Made by a program: the position numbers and the translations under genes. Of a DNA stretch of 64,000 bases, positions 18,750-27,435 are shown piece by piece. Where the stretch lies: the NCBI GenBank assembly GCA_964484935.1, contig CAZAFW010000001.1, positions 62,001 to 126,000 of the forward strand, in the 5' to 3' direction. The notes under the pieces are model-generated. The model searched no databases. It was not told where the DNA came from and worked only from the letters and a program-made list of their open reading frames with translations. How positions within the stretch are numbered: position 1 is the first letter of the stretch; each line of letters begins with the position of its first letter. This stretch comes from BM714 sp964484935. GTDB taxonomy: Bacteria > Bacillota > Clostridia > Peptostreptococcales > BM714.

Positions 18750-19181
18750 TTAGATTCCCAACAAGGCCATTTTTTCTGCTATATCGTCATAGTCAACATT
18801 CTCAGCAGCATTGTATGAATCCCATTGTTCCTTGTCCCAAACTTCTATTCTTGTTGAAACTCCAATAATTACAACATCTTTTTCCAAATCTCCGTATTGT
18901 CTCAATACTGGAGGTATTATTATTCTTCCCTGTTTGTCGAGTTGGCATTCCGCCGCTCCCGCAAAAAACATCCTGGTAAAAATTCTTGCATCTTTGCTTG
19001 CCAGAGGAAGATCTTTAAGTTTTTCCTCGAATTTGGAGAATTCATTTTTGGGGAAAATAAATAGGCATGAATCGAGTCCCTTTGTTATATAGAAGATTTC
19101 TCCAAGGGATTCCCTGAATTTAGACGGGATATTTACTCTGCCTTTTTTGTCCATCGTATGTTGAAATTCCCCAATAAACAT
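18750..19181 (-). CDS. mraZ: transcriptional regulator MraZ
   Basis: AbrB-fold DNA-binding protein that autoregulates the dcw promoter. The 143 residues contain two MraZ repeats: an N-terminal FQHTMDKKGRVNIPSKFRE and a central CQLDKQGRIIIPPVLRQ, each with the conserved D-x-x-GR core. It is the first gene of the division cluster. Candidate binding sites lie immediately upstream (see 19189-19223). Confidence 0.98.
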   Translation of the reverse strand: MFIGEFQHTMDKKGRVNIPSKFRESLGEIFYITKGLDSCLFIFPKNEFSKFEEKLKDLPLASKDARIFTRMFFAGAAECQLDKQGRIIIPPVLRQYGDLEKDVVIIGVSTRIEVWDKEQWDSYNAAENVDYDDIAEKMALLGI

Positions 19182-19188
19182 GTTTTCA

Positions 19189-19223
19189 CCCCATTTTATG
19201 GGATTTTACCCCACTTCTATCCA
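19189..19223 (-). promoter_or_regulatory. candidate MraZ operator (three TGG-box repeats)
   Basis: On the minus strand the mraZ leader holds TGGAT, TGGGG and TGGGG. Their first bases are at 19223, 19213 and 19193, so the steps are 10 and 20 bases. MraZ is known to bind direct TGGG-type repeats at about 10-bp spacing in mraZ promoters. The copy nearest the gene overlaps the ribosome site, so binding could also block translation initiation. Confidence 0.6.
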
Positions 19224-19301
19224 CTTTAAACCATGTTTATATAATTCTATACACAAAATAGTATCCCTTCTTTTTTTACAAAAACTTTTGTTTTTTTTTT
19301 A

Positions 19302-19331
19302 TAAAAAAAAAGACTCCTAAAATAGGAGTCT
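19302..19331 (-). terminator. intrinsic terminator after lgt
   Basis: On the minus strand AGACTCCTA and TAGGAGTCT form a 9-bp stem with a three-base loop, followed by nine T. It ends the ymfF-ymfH-lgt transcript and insulates the dcw cluster. The stretch from 19224 to 19300 is very AT-rich and presumably holds the mraZ promoter, but I could not settle on one -35/-10 pair. Confidence 0.9.
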
Positions 19332-19368
19332 CCGGCTTTCTGACTTTTGCGTTCAGTTTTCGTTTATA

Positions 19369-20103
19369 TCAGATTTTTTTCCTGCTTTTGAACAGATAAA
19401 AACCTGCTCCGGCGCAAATCATTGCCAGGCTTACAAGCTGTGCAACTCGAAAATCCCCAAGCATCAAGCTATCCGTTCTAAGCCCTTCAATAAAGAATCT
19501 TCCGAATGAATAGAAAATCATATATAGAGCAAACAATTGACCGTCAAATTTTTTCTTTTTCCTTATTGTCATAAGCAAAAAGAAAATAATAAAGTTCAAT
19601 AAAGATTCGTAAAGAAATGTGGGATGAACACCAACCCCATTGATTGAAATAGCCCACGGCAAATCCGTAGGTCCTCCGTAAGCTTCTTTGTTTATGAAAT
19701 TGCCCCATCTTCCTATCGCCTGGCCAAGAATAAGACCCGGCGCGCATATGTCTGCCAGTTTCCAAAATTTTATTTTTTTGAATCTCGAATATACTATGGC
19801 TGTTATGGCTCCACCAATAACGGCTCCGTGTATTGCAAGACCGCCTTGTCTTATGTTTATCATTTTCATTATGTCTCCGCCGTAATATGAAAGATTGAAC
19901 AATACATAGTAGGCCCTGGCGCTTAAAACGGCAACAGGCACCGCGAAAATTATAAAGTCAAGAATGATGTTTTCATCAAGCCCCAGCCTTGCCGACTCTC
20001 TAATGGCGATAAAAACACCAAGCACCAATCCTATGCTTATCAGTATTCCATACCATCTGATTCCAATCCCAAAAATTTCAAAGGCTATTGGATTCATAAT
20101 CAT
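19369..20103 (-). CDS. lgt: prolipoprotein diacylglyceryl transferase
   Basis: Membrane enzyme that transfers diacylglyceryl from phosphatidylglycerol to the lipobox cysteine of prolipoproteins. It has 244 residues and about seven membrane segments. Family motifs visible are GGLAIHGAVIGG (H92) and GRWGNFINKEAYGG (residues 131-144), plus a C-terminal FIEGLRTDSL. It overlaps the end of the M16 peptidase gene by four bases. Starts at 20103 and 20097 are both served by GGGGAGG. Confidence 0.97.
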   Translation of the reverse strand: MIMNPIAFEIFGIGIRWYGILISIGLVLGVFIAIRESARLGLDENIILDFIIFAVPVAVLSARAYYVLFNLSYYGGDIMKMINIRQGGLAIHGAVIGGAITAIVYSRFKKIKFWKLADICAPGLILGQAIGRWGNFINKEAYGGPTDLPWAISINGVGVHPTFLYESLLNFIIFFLLMTIRKKKKFDGQLFALYMIFYSFGRFFIEGLRTDSLMLGDFRVAQLVSLAMICAGAGFYLFKSRKKI

Positions 20104-21401
20104 GATACCTCCCCGTTATTCGGATAAACAACACTCAGGGCTGTCTTTCCTTCAATTCTATACTTCTTCTGCATGAGCGCATAGGTTTCGTAATCAAATT
20201 TTTCCAATTCCTTGAAATAATTAAAAAAATCAATCCCCTTATGATATGCAGAAACATAAGCATTCGCGATATATTCCAATGAATTTAGGTAAATCAGCGA
20301 TTCACCCTTTAATTTCTTCTTTATTCTGTTAAAATCTTCTCTTTCTGGATTTTTAGCCAAAAAATCAACAAACTCTTTTTTTAAAATTTCATACGTTTCT
20401 TCCGGTTTTTCACTCTCGCCACCTATAATGATATGTCCATAAGAGGTTCCATAATTGTAGTCATAACCAAAATTCTTCCCTATCATTCCAGCTTCATAAA
20501 GATCATTATACAAATTTGAACCTTTTCCCAACATGCTGTTTAAAAATATGTCTACAAAAATTTCCTTTTTTAATATATCGGATTCGATTTCAGAATCCTG
20601 ATGGCATTTGATTCCCATATAGAAAACCGGACTTGCTATTGAAAACGATTCTCTGTTTATTTCTTTTGCGATCAAATCCAAATCCTCATGAACAATTCTT
20701 TTAATATTTGAATTTCTTTTCTTGAAATCCTCTGTAAGCGCTTTTTCTATCGCATCTATTGACTTGAATCTATCTATGTCCCCTATGAGAAAAACAATCA
20801 TATTTTTGGGGCTGTAGAAAGTCCTATAGCATGTTTCAAGCTTTTCCCTGTCGATTTCCTTTATGCTTTCCACCGTGCCTGCTATGTCTATATGAACAGG
20901 ATGCTTCGAATACAAAAGTTTGAGTATATTGATATATGCCTGCCACTCGGGATTGTCTTCATACATCATTATTTCCTGCTTTATGATTCCCTTTTCCTTT
21001 TCTACGCTGTCCTTGTCGATATTCAATGTCTGTACAAAACCAATCAGTGTCTCAAGGTTTTCATAAAATCGGTCTGTGCAACTGAACAAATAATTAGTGG
21101 AGTCATGGCTTGTATAAGCGTTTGATCTGGCTCCGGTTCTTGAAAAAATTTCAAATATGTCCCCTTTTTCCTCTTCAAAGACTTTGTGTTCCAAAAAATG
21201 GGCGATTCCATGAGGCATGTCATTATATTTTCCGTCTGATATGAAACTATTGTCTATCGATCCGTAGCGCGTACCGAAAAAAGCATATTTTTTTGAAAAA
21301 CCTTTTTTTTCCATCACGTGTATTTCCAAGCCTTCTTCAGTTGTATACCTATACACCGTTTCGTCCAAATGCGGTATGTCAACCTTGCTTATTTTCTTCA
21401 A
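20100..21401 (-). CDS. ymfH: M16-family zinc peptidase, catalytic member of the pair (YmfH-like)
   Basis: Insulinase/processing-peptidase-like protein of 433 residues. The inverted zinc motif HxxEH is intact as HFLEH (H68, E71, H72), with the downstream glutamate region following, so this is the active subunit. The start is a TTG at 21401 preceded by AAGGGTGAG; the gene overlaps the stop of the upstream partner by 23 bases. Paired M16 genes of this type occur widely in Firmicutes; the substrate here is unknown. Coupling to lgt is positional only. Confidence 0.9.
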   Translation of the reverse strand: MKKISKVDIPHLDETVYRYTTEEGLEIHVMEKKGFSKKYAFFGTRYGSIDNSFISDGKYNDMPHGIAHFLEHKVFEEEKGDIFEIFSRTGARSNAYTSHDSTNYLFSCTDRFYENLETLIGFVQTLNIDKDSVEKEKGIIKQEIMMYEDNPEWQAYINILKLLYSKHPVHIDIAGTVESIKEIDREKLETCYRTFYSPKNMIVFLIGDIDRFKSIDAIEKALTEDFKKRNSNIKRIVHEDLDLIAKEINRESFSIASPVFYMGIKCHQDSEIESDILKKEIFVDIFLNSMLGKGSNLYNDLYEAGMIGKNFGYDYNYGTSYGHIIIGGESEKPEETYEILKKEFVDFLAKNPEREDFNRIKKKLKGESLIYLNSLEYIANAYVSAYHKGIDFFNYFKELEKFDYETYALMQKKYRIEGKTALSVVYPNNGEVS

Positions 21402-22677
21402 TCAACTCACCCTTTTCATCTAAAAAATAGACCGTGTCGAGGAAGATCCCTTCCGCCGCCTTCACAACCATTTCTTTATCTATTGATTCAAATTGACTGA
21501 TTATTTCATCCGCTTCCATGTATGAATTTGTCAGTATCCTTGAATAGTAATAGTTCATTATCTTGTTCGGCGAATCCTTGATGGAATTTATGGATGAAAT
21601 TATTGATTTCTTAGCATTTCCCAAATCTTCCTCATCAAAATAGCCTTTTTTCATTATTTCCACTTGTTCCAAAACAAGATTGACAACTGTGTCCTTCTTG
21701 TCAAAATCTATCCCACTCGCAACAAACAATGCTGACTTGAATTTTTCAACAGTTGAAAAAATACTGTAACAGAGGCTTTCCTTTTCTCTTATGTTTTGAA
21801 AGAGTTTCGAATACGTGCCTCCCCCCAATATCTCGTTAAAAACCAGCAAAGGTCTATAAAGCGAATCTTCATACGGTATATTTGTACGGAACCCCATAAC
21901 AAGTTTGCCTTGTGATATATCCATTTTTTCCGTTACATATTTAGGGCTTGCAGCCGGATAAATATGTTTCTCTCTTGGGGTTGGCTTTGACTTTTGGTTT
22001 TTAAACTCAAACGATTCCAATATTTCTCCAGCATAATGATTCCTGTCGTTTCTTGAAATAATAAATATATCAACCTTGGATGTCATCAAAACATTTTTAT
22101 AATGGTCGTATAGTGTTTTTCCGTCCAATTCATCCAACATTCTTGCATCCCCGTCTTCGTTTACAGAAAACGGCTCGCCCTTGTACATTTCCTCAATGCA
22201 CCTGTCGAATGCATAAGCCATTTTGTTGTTTATTCTGTTTTCAAGCTTAAGAATCTGATTTTTCTTTTCCTGTTCAAAATAGTTTTCGGAAAAAGAATTT
22301 CCATCCCTGAATGGATGGTTGACAATTTCATTGAGCATACTTATGCTTTTTTCAAAAATACTCTTGTCTTCAATATAATTGCTGTCTGGAAACTGCATTT
22401 GAAACTTTATTATCTGTCTTTCCCCGTATTTGCTTATATTCGAAGAGTATACGGCACCGTAGAGATTGTCCAATTCCCTGTAAAGGTCTCGGCTTTTTGG
22501 AAAATTTTGGGTACCTCTTTTCATGACTGCGGCAAGCATAGCGTTTTTAGATGCTTCTTCATTCGAAAGCGGTCTTTCAAAAAAAATACCAACCGAATCC
22601 GTTTTGAATTGTTTGGTTTTCAATGTATATAGATTAATATTCGGACTCAATTCATGCACTTCTATCCCTTTGAACAT
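21379..22677 (-). CDS. ymfF: M16-family peptidase-like protein, non-catalytic partner (YmfF-like)
   Basis: A 432-residue M16 homologue lacking the HxxEH zinc motif: at the equivalent N-terminal place it reads ASKNAMLAAVMKRGTQNFP. This is the normal state of the inactive partner in two-chain M16 proteases, where the pair encloses the substrate. The C-terminal half has the M16 signature region GGGTYSKLFQNIREKESLCYS. First gene of the ymfF-ymfH-lgt unit, divergent from ychF. Confidence 0.88.
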   Translation of the reverse strand: MFKGIEVHELSPNINLYTLKTKQFKTDSVGIFFERPLSNEEASKNAMLAAVMKRGTQNFPKSRDLYRELDNLYGAVYSSNISKYGERQIIKFQMQFPDSNYIEDKSIFEKSISMLNEIVNHPFRDGNSFSENYFEQEKKNQILKLENRINNKMAYAFDRCIEEMYKGEPFSVNEDGDARMLDELDGKTLYDHYKNVLMTSKVDIFIISRNDRNHYAGEILESFEFKNQKSKPTPREKHIYPAASPKYVTEKMDISQGKLVMGFRTNIPYEDSLYRPLLVFNEILGGGTYSKLFQNIREKESLCYSIFSTVEKFKSALFVASGIDFDKKDTVVNLVLEQVEIMKKGYFDEEDLGNAKKSIISSINSIKDSPNKIMNYYYSRILTNSYMEADEIISQFESIDKEMVVKAAEGIFLDTVYFLDEKGELIEENKQG

Positions 22678-22770
22678 TTCCCCACACCGTCCTATCTTTT
22701 TTCACTTGTAAGGCTATCATATAGTATATCATTAAATCAACATGCTCCCGGACAAATTTACTGTTACGGG

Positions 22771-22799
22771 TTTATTATTGTTCATTTTTCGTTTATAAT
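22771..22799 (+). promoter_or_regulatory. ychF promoter
   Basis: TTTATT, a 17-base spacer, then a perfect TATAAT at 22794-22799, 33 bases before the ychF ATG. The -35 is weak (three of six). The same intergenic stretch must hold the divergent promoter for ymfF, which I could not place. Confidence 0.6.
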
Positions 22800-22831
22800 C
22801 AGATTTGAATACAGACAAAAAGGAGTCTTAT

Positions 22832-23923
22832 ATGAAACTAGGAATTGTGGGCTTGCCCAATGTTGGAAAAAGCACTTTGTTCAATGCAATCACAAAAGCG
22901 GGAGCCGAATCCGCAAATTATCCATTTTGCACAATAGAACCGAATGTAGGCGTCGTGTCTGTGCCGGATGAAAGGCTTGACCGTCTCACGGAAATGCATA
23001 AATCGAAAAAAACAATTCCCGCAACGGTCGAATTCTACGACATAGCCGGTCTTGTTAAAGGCGCCAGCAAAGGCGAGGGCCTTGGAAACAAATTTCTTTC
23101 ACATATCCGGGAGGTTGAGGCTATCGTACACGTAGTGAGATGCTTCGAAGACCCGAATGTAGTTCATGTAGACGGAACAGTGGACCCTCAAAGGGATATT
23201 GATGTAATCAACCTTGAACTGGTTCTATCCGACCTTGAAATGGTTGAAAAAAGAATGCAGAAACTTCAAAAGACACTCAAGAGCGACAAAAATCAAATCA
23301 AAAACATGGAACTGCTCAAGCAAATATATTCAGCACTTGAAGAAGGATTGCCGGCAAGATCAGTTGACTATGAAGACAGTCTTTCCGATTTCGTCAAGAA
23401 TCTTTATCTGTTGACGACAAAACCCGTTATATATGTTGCAAATGTATCCGAAGACGATGCTTTGAATTCCTCCGACAACCCTCTCTACGAAAAAGTCAAA
23501 GAAATCGGTTTGAGTGAAAATGCGGAAGTAATAAAGATATCGGCAAAACTCGAGGCGGAACTTCTTGAATTGGAAGATGATGAAAAGGCTTTGTATATGG
23601 AAGAGCTTGGAATGGCTGAAACAGGCTTGCATAAATTGATACAGGCCGGATACGCCATTTTAGGACTTATTTCTTTCCTTACTTCCGGAGAACCCGAAAC
23701 ACGCGCATGGACAATTGCAAAAGGCTCAAAAGCCCCGCAAGCCGCAGGAAAAATCCATACCGATTTTGAAAAAGGCTTTATCCGTGCCGAAGTGGTTTCC
23801 TATGATGACCTGCTTGAGGCGGGAAGCCTTCAAGCCGCCAAAGAAAAAGGCATTCTCCGTCTTGAAGGAAAAGACTATGTTGTAAAAGACGGTGACGTAA
23901 TCCACTTCAGATTCAACGTGTAA
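22832..23923 (+). CDS. ychF: redox-regulated ATPase YchF (OLA1 family)
   Basis: Obg-related P-loop protein that prefers ATP to GTP and binds ribosomes; linked to stress responses. The 363-residue product has GLPNVGKST at residues 7-15, a DIAG G3 motif, and the C-terminal TGS-like domain ending in GDVIHFRFNV. The ATG at 22832 has AAAAAGGAG seven bases upstream; the in-frame ATG at 22805 lies within the leader and has no ribosome site. One of only two plus-strand genes in the window. Confidence 0.98.
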   Translation: MKLGIVGLPNVGKSTLFNAITKAGAESANYPFCTIEPNVGVVSVPDERLDRLTEMHKSKKTIPATVEFYDIAGLVKGASKGEGLGNKFLSHIREVEAIVHVVRCFEDPNVVHVDGTVDPQRDIDVINLELVLSDLEMVEKRMQKLQKTLKSDKNQIKNMELLKQIYSALEEGLPARSVDYEDSLSDFVKNLYLLTTKPVIYVANVSEDDALNSSDNPLYEKVKEIGLSENAEVIKISAKLEAELLELEDDEKALYMEELGMAETGLHKLIQAGYAILGLISFLTSGEPETRAWTIAKGSKAPQAAGKIHTDFEKGFIRAEVVSYDDLLEAGSLQAAKEKGILRLEGKDYVVKDGDVIHFRFNV

Positions 23924-23928
23924 TTCTA

Positions 23929-23967
23929 AGAGCCTTCGCGGCAATTTTGCCACAGAAGGCTCTTTTT
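23929..23967. terminator. terminator between convergent ychF and the ARH-like gene
   Basis: Arms AGAGCCTTC and GAAGGCTCT flank an inner GGCAATTTTGCC hairpin and are followed by TTTTT on plus. The palindrome can also act on minus, although the T-run there is weaker. It overlaps the last codon of the convergent gene. Confidence 0.88.
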
Positions 23968-24781
23968 ACAACGGGGCATATTTGTCAAAAGGCAAAATTG
24001 CATCATTGTATATTATATTATACAAATCTGTTGTCATTTCAATTTGACCTTCATACCACAAGTTGCTTCTATCAACAAAATATTTTATGCCTTCATATCC
24101 TACAAGCGCGCCAATCATAGCCCCCGTAGGCACGGATGCAAATCTACCGGCCACGGAATTTGCATATGAACAATCGACTGCAGCTGCCAAATCTTCTCTT
24201 TTGCGCAAAACAACCACAATTGAAGCAGCCAGCGCCTTGTAAAATTTTGTGTCGTCCGAAATGAAATTGACAGTCTTATCCAAGTCCTTTCGGCTCTCAT
24301 ACAAGGCAACAACCAATTTCATAACCTCGGTCAATTCTTCATTGCCCTCAGTCTCAAAGAACTGTCCCATTGCCCAATTTACAGATTGCTTGAATTTTTC
24401 TCCCCTGGTTATTCCTGACAAAATACCAGCCGTCATGGCAAATGAAATTTTGTCTTTTGAATCTTTTATCCCCCACTTTTCGCAAAGCGACAGCATACGC
24501 TGAAATGATGACTCCCTTTCAAAAGACATTCCCAGAACAACAGCCGCACACAAGGCATCGAGTTCACTGGCAACATGTCTTTCATCATGCTCGTTTTCAA
24601 AGTAATCGATTAATCTCGCTTCACCTTTTATTTTTCCTTGTTGATAAAATCTTATGCATGCCCTCATGCTTTTTTCAAAGGACGAGTAAGCTTCATCCAA
24701 GGATCCCCCACCTTCTGCGGTTCCAGCCTGTATGCCTGTCAATGCTCCGAAAAAGCATCCCAGAATGCTATCTTTCATCAT
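23966..24781 (-). CDS. ADP-ribosylglycohydrolase-fold protein, probably without the catalytic metal site
   Basis: A 271-residue, largely alpha-helical protein. The N-terminus GCFFGALTGIQAG resembles the glycine-rich first helix of ADP-ribosylglycohydrolase (ARH/DraG) proteins, and GAMIGALVGYEGI resembles their closing helix. The metal-binding aspartates expected there (a GxDTDT-type motif) are replaced by NSVAGRFASVPTG, so activity is doubtful. The ATG at 24781 follows AGGTGAA and overlaps deoC. Last gene of the sirtuin-DUF1232-hpt-deoC unit. The fold call is by eye; it could be an unrelated helical protein. Confidence 0.5.
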   Translation of the reverse strand: MMKDSILGCFFGALTGIQAGTAEGGGSLDEAYSSFEKSMRACIRFYQQGKIKGEARLIDYFENEHDERHVASELDALCAAVVLGMSFERESSFQRMLSLCEKWGIKDSKDKISFAMTAGILSGITRGEKFKQSVNWAMGQFFETEGNEELTEVMKLVVALYESRKDLDKTVNFISDDTKFYKALAASIVVVLRKREDLAAAVDCSYANSVAGRFASVPTGAMIGALVGYEGIKYFVDRSNLWYEGQIEMTTDLYNIIYNDAILPFDKYAPL

Positions 24782-25430
24782 TTTCACCTGGATCAACGAT
24801 TTTCACTGATGCGCTTGCGCCTATTCGAGTTGCCCCTGCTTCAACCATTTTCAAAGCCTTTTCTCTATCCCTTATGCCTCCGGAAGCTTTTATTCCCACT
24901 TTATCCCCTACGATTTCTTTAATAATCTTTATATCAGGAATTTTAGCACCTTCAGTCCCAAAACCCGTTGATGTCTTTACGAAGTCAGCCCCGCTGCCAA
25001 TAACAAGTTCTGTTGCTTTCCTTATTTCCGACTCATCGAGATAGCATGTTTCAATTATGACTTTCAACACCCTGTCCTTGCCTGCTGCATACCTAACAGC
25101 CTTGAAGTCTTCCTGAACATATGAATATTCGCCATTCTTGAAGGCGCCTATATTCATGACCATGTCTATCTCATCGGCACCGTCCGCCATTGCCTTTTCT
25201 GTTTCGAAAACCTTCACATCTGTTGGAGTTGAACCCAAAGGAAATCCTACTACTGTTGCAATTTTAACTTTTGTCCCTTTAAGCTGGCCGGCGGCCCTCG
25301 AAACATAGTAAGGATTGACACATACCGCATAAAATCCATTTTCTACAGCTTCCCTGCAGAGTTTGTCTATCTCTTCGCCTTTTGCTGAAGCTTTAAGAAG
25401 CGTGTGATCCATCATGTCTTTCAATTCCAT
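24768..25430 (-). CDS. deoC: deoxyribose-phosphate aldolase
   Basis: Class I aldolase that cleaves 2-deoxyribose 5-phosphate to glyceraldehyde 3-phosphate and acetaldehyde, in deoxynucleoside catabolism. It has 220 residues, with the Schiff-base lysine K152 in FVKTSTGFG, the assisting K181 in GIKASGG, and D89 in EIDMVMNIGA. Lies 23 bases behind hpt and overlaps the ARH-like gene. With hpt and (elsewhere) cdd it fits nucleoside salvage. Confidence 0.98.
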   Translation of the reverse strand: MELKDMMDHTLLKASAKGEEIDKLCREAVENGFYAVCVNPYYVSRAAGQLKGTKVKIATVVGFPLGSTPTDVKVFETEKAMADGADEIDMVMNIGAFKNGEYSYVQEDFKAVRYAAGKDRVLKVIIETCYLDESEIRKATELVIGSGADFVKTSTGFGTEGAKIPDIKIIKEIVGDKVGIKASGGIRDREKALKMVEAGATRIGASASVKIVDPGENDER

Positions 25431-25453
25431 AGCAAACCCTCCTTTATAATTCC

Positions 25454-25990
25454 TTACTTGTAGGCATCTTCTTTAAGTATTGCCACATACGGCAAATTAC
25501 GGTAGCTTTCAGCAAAATCAATCCCATATCCGACTATGAAGGCATCTGGTATATTAAATCCTATGTAGTCGATTTCAAGATCAACTTTCCTTCTGTCCGG
25601 CTTGTCCAGCAATGTACATATACTAAGGCTTGACGGTTTTCTTTGCATTAAAATCCTCGTCAAGTATTCAAGCGTAAGCCCTGAATCGATTATATCCTCT
25701 ACAATCAGTACATCCTTCCCTTCTATGCTGAAATCCAGATCTTTTAAAATACGCACAGTTCCCGAACTTTCAGTTGACATTCCATAACTAGAAACTGCCA
25801 TGAAATCTATATGCATGGGCAAATCGATTTTTCGTATCAAATCGCTCATAAAAATATTGGCACCCTTTAAAACCCCTACAACAAACAAATCCTTGCCCTC
25901 ATAGTCCTTTGTCATTTCTTTGCCAAGCTCGTCTATGCGTTTTTCAAGTTGTCCCTCCGAAATCAAAATTTCACTTACGTTTTTTCTCAT
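25454..25990 (-). CDS. hpt: hypoxanthine phosphoribosyltransferase
   Basis: Salvages hypoxanthine and guanine to IMP and GMP with PRPP. The 178-residue protein has the PRPP-binding loop EDIIDSG at about residues 98-104, preceded by VLI, and the C-terminal DFAESYRNLPY. The ATG at 25990 is chosen because GAGAGGG lies eight bases upstream; a longer reading overlaps the DUF1232 stop and has no ribosome site. In many Firmicutes hpt sits by tilS and ftsH; that is not the case here. Confidence 0.96.
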   Translation of the reverse strand: MRKNVSEILISEGQLEKRIDELGKEMTKDYEGKDLFVVGVLKGANIFMSDLIRKIDLPMHIDFMAVSSYGMSTESSGTVRILKDLDFSIEGKDVLIVEDIIDSGLTLEYLTRILMQRKPSSLSICTLLDKPDRRKVDLEIDYIGFNIPDAFIVGYGIDFAESYRNLPYVAILKEDAYK

Positions 25991-26004
25991 TTCAGCCCTC
26001 TCTT

Positions 26005-26274
26005 TCAATCATCATCTTTAATTTCGTAATCAATAACTATGGGATCCTTCTTTGGTTCTTTCTTGTACCGATCCATCTCAGGCAAAAAATGGCTCCATAT
26101 GTAGGCCACCAGTATCAAATCATCAATGATTCCAATGCCGTAAATCGGTTCCGGTATCAAATCCAAAGGAGAAATGACATATATCATCAAAGCCAATAAA
26201 AACACCTTTTGCCATTTGCTCACATTCGGATCCTTCATATATTTTATCAAATACTTAAAGTTGTTGAATCTCAT
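26005..26274 (-). CDS. DUF1232 small membrane protein
   Basis: An 89-residue protein with the DUF1232 signature: a hydrophobic stretch with YVISPLDLIPEPIYGIGIIDD at about residues 32-52 and a second hydrophobic segment, ending in a charged tail (YEIKDDD). No function is known for the family. The start at 26274 has a strong GGAGGGGAAGG and overlaps the sirtuin 3' end by 20 bases, so the two are coupled. Confidence 0.82.
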   Translation of the reverse strand: MRFNNFKYLIKYMKDPNVSKWQKVFLLALMIYVISPLDLIPEPIYGIGIIDDLILVAYIWSHFLPEMDRYKKEPKKDPIVIDYEIKDDD

Positions 26275-27007
26275 TTCCTTCCCCTCCAAAAACTGCCTTG
26301 CCCAAAGTTTCCCCAATACTGTCGCGTACAACCATGTCAGCCTTGCCGTCAAAAGGTGTCTCCTGGCGATTTATCAAAATCATTTTGCCTTTATCGAATT
26401 CAGATACCAACCCAGCTGCAGGATAGACTAAAAGCGATGTTCCTCCTACAATAAGCAAATCAGCTCTCCTTATGTGCTCGGCGGCAGATTGAAAAAGCGA
26501 CATGTCCAAAGCCTCCTCGTACAATACAATATCAGGCCTGACTATACCCCCGCAATCAAGGCAAGTCGGAACCTTGAACTTTCCATCCGCAATATAATCC
26601 AAAGAATATGCTTTTCCGCAATTTGTGCAACTGTTCTTTTGTATGGTTCCATGCAGCTCCAAAACATTTTTGCTGCCGCCCAATTGATGAAGTCCGTCAA
26701 TGTTTTGTGTTATAACGGCTGACAGCCTTCCTTCCTCTTCCAATTTGGCCAAAGCCAAATGCGCCTTGTTAGGCTTGGCATCCCTGAAAAATATTTTTTC
26801 TCTGCAAAATTCATAAAAAACATCCGGATGACTTGTGAAAAACGAATGGCTAAGAATTGTCTCCGGTGAATAGTCTCCGTATTTGCTGCAATACAATCCC
26901 TTTTGAGACCTAAAATCCGGAATTTTGCTTTCCGTGGATGTCCCCGCCCCTCCGAAGAATACTATTTTATTTGATTCTTCAATCCATTTCTTGAGCTGGT
27001 TTATCAT
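26255..27007 (-). CDS. cobB: Sir2-family NAD-dependent deacylase
   Basis: Removes acyl groups from lysines using NAD, giving O-acyl-ADP-ribose. The 250 residues show GGAGTSTESKIPDFRS at residues 19-34, TQNIDGLH at 100-107, the catalytic H119 in LHGT, and the zinc cysteines C127, C130, C149 and C152. The usual sirtuin SxxSGIP is STESKIP here, as in some family members. It heads the sirtuin-DUF1232-hpt-deoC-ARH-like unit just after the rnpB terminator. Confidence 0.95.
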   Translation of the reverse strand: MINQLKKWIEESNKIVFFGGAGTSTESKIPDFRSQKGLYCSKYGDYSPETILSHSFFTSHPDVFYEFCREKIFFRDAKPNKAHLALAKLEEEGRLSAVITQNIDGLHQLGGSKNVLELHGTIQKNSCTNCGKAYSLDYIADGKFKVPTCLDCGGIVRPDIVLYEEALDMSLFQSAAEHIRRADLLIVGGTSLLVYPAAGLVSEFDKGKMILINRQETPFDGKADMVVRDSIGETLGKAVFGGEGNEIQQL

Positions 27008-27039
27008 GATTCGCCCCCAATGCTTTTGTCTTCAAAACC

Positions 27040-27045
27040 ATTATA
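27040..27045 (-). promoter_or_regulatory. -10 element for the sirtuin unit
   Basis: A perfect TATAAT on the minus strand, 33 bases before the sirtuin ATG. The -35 would fall in the T-run of the rnpB terminator and is poor, so strength is uncertain. Confidence 0.5.
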
Positions 27046-27049
27046 CAGA

Positions 27050-27084
27050 AAAATAAAAATAAAAGCACTCCTGAGAGCGCTTTT
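27050..27084 (-). terminator. rnpB terminator
   Basis: Minus strand AAAAGCGCT and AGTGCTTTT pair over nine positions (one G-U) around CTCAGG, followed by ATTTTTATTTTT. It lies six bases after the RNase P RNA 3' end. Confidence 0.9.
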
Positions 27085-27090
27085 ATGCAA

Positions 27091-27429
27091 CAAGTAAATC
27101 GTAAGCCGAGTTCTGTATTTGACAGTCATCTATCTAGGCTCGGCGTCGCCGCCGTGCTCAAGCGACCTACCGTCGGGACGGCGACGAGCAACCGCCTTTT
27201 CATGTCCCTGCTTGGTCTTGCTCCAGATGGGGTTTACAGAGCCGGCAAGTCGCCTTAGCCGCTGGTGAGCTCTTACCTCACCTTTCCACCCTTGCTATGT
27301 TAATAGCGGTTTATTTCTGTTGCACTATCCTTGAAGTTGCCTCCACTGGGGGTTACCCAGCACCCTGCTCTGCGGAGCTCGGACTTTCCTCATATTTTCA
27401 TATGCGACCGTCTGACTTACTCATTCATG
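27091..27429 (-). ncRNA. rnpB: RNase P RNA, type A
   Basis: Catalytic RNA of ribonuclease P, which removes 5' leaders from pre-tRNAs. The minus strand contains the universal conserved blocks: GAGGAAAGTCCGAGCTCC near the 5' end, GGGTGGAAAGGTGAGGTAAG with AAGAG, the L15 region TGTAAACCCCATCTGGAGC (which pairs with tRNA CCA), and near the 3' end CCTAGATAGATGACTGTC with ACAGAACTCGGCTTA. The P15-P17 arrangement indicates the ancestral type A rather than the Bacillus type B. Ends are approximate: the 5' end is set from the promoter and the 3' end from the closing P1/P4 sequences. Confidence 0.96.
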
Positions 27430-27435
27430 AAGATA

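Noticed and set aside
22719..22736. AT-rich odd palindrome ATATAGTATAT between ymfF and ychF
   Set aside because: Short, low complexity and expected by chance in an AT-rich divergent promoter region.
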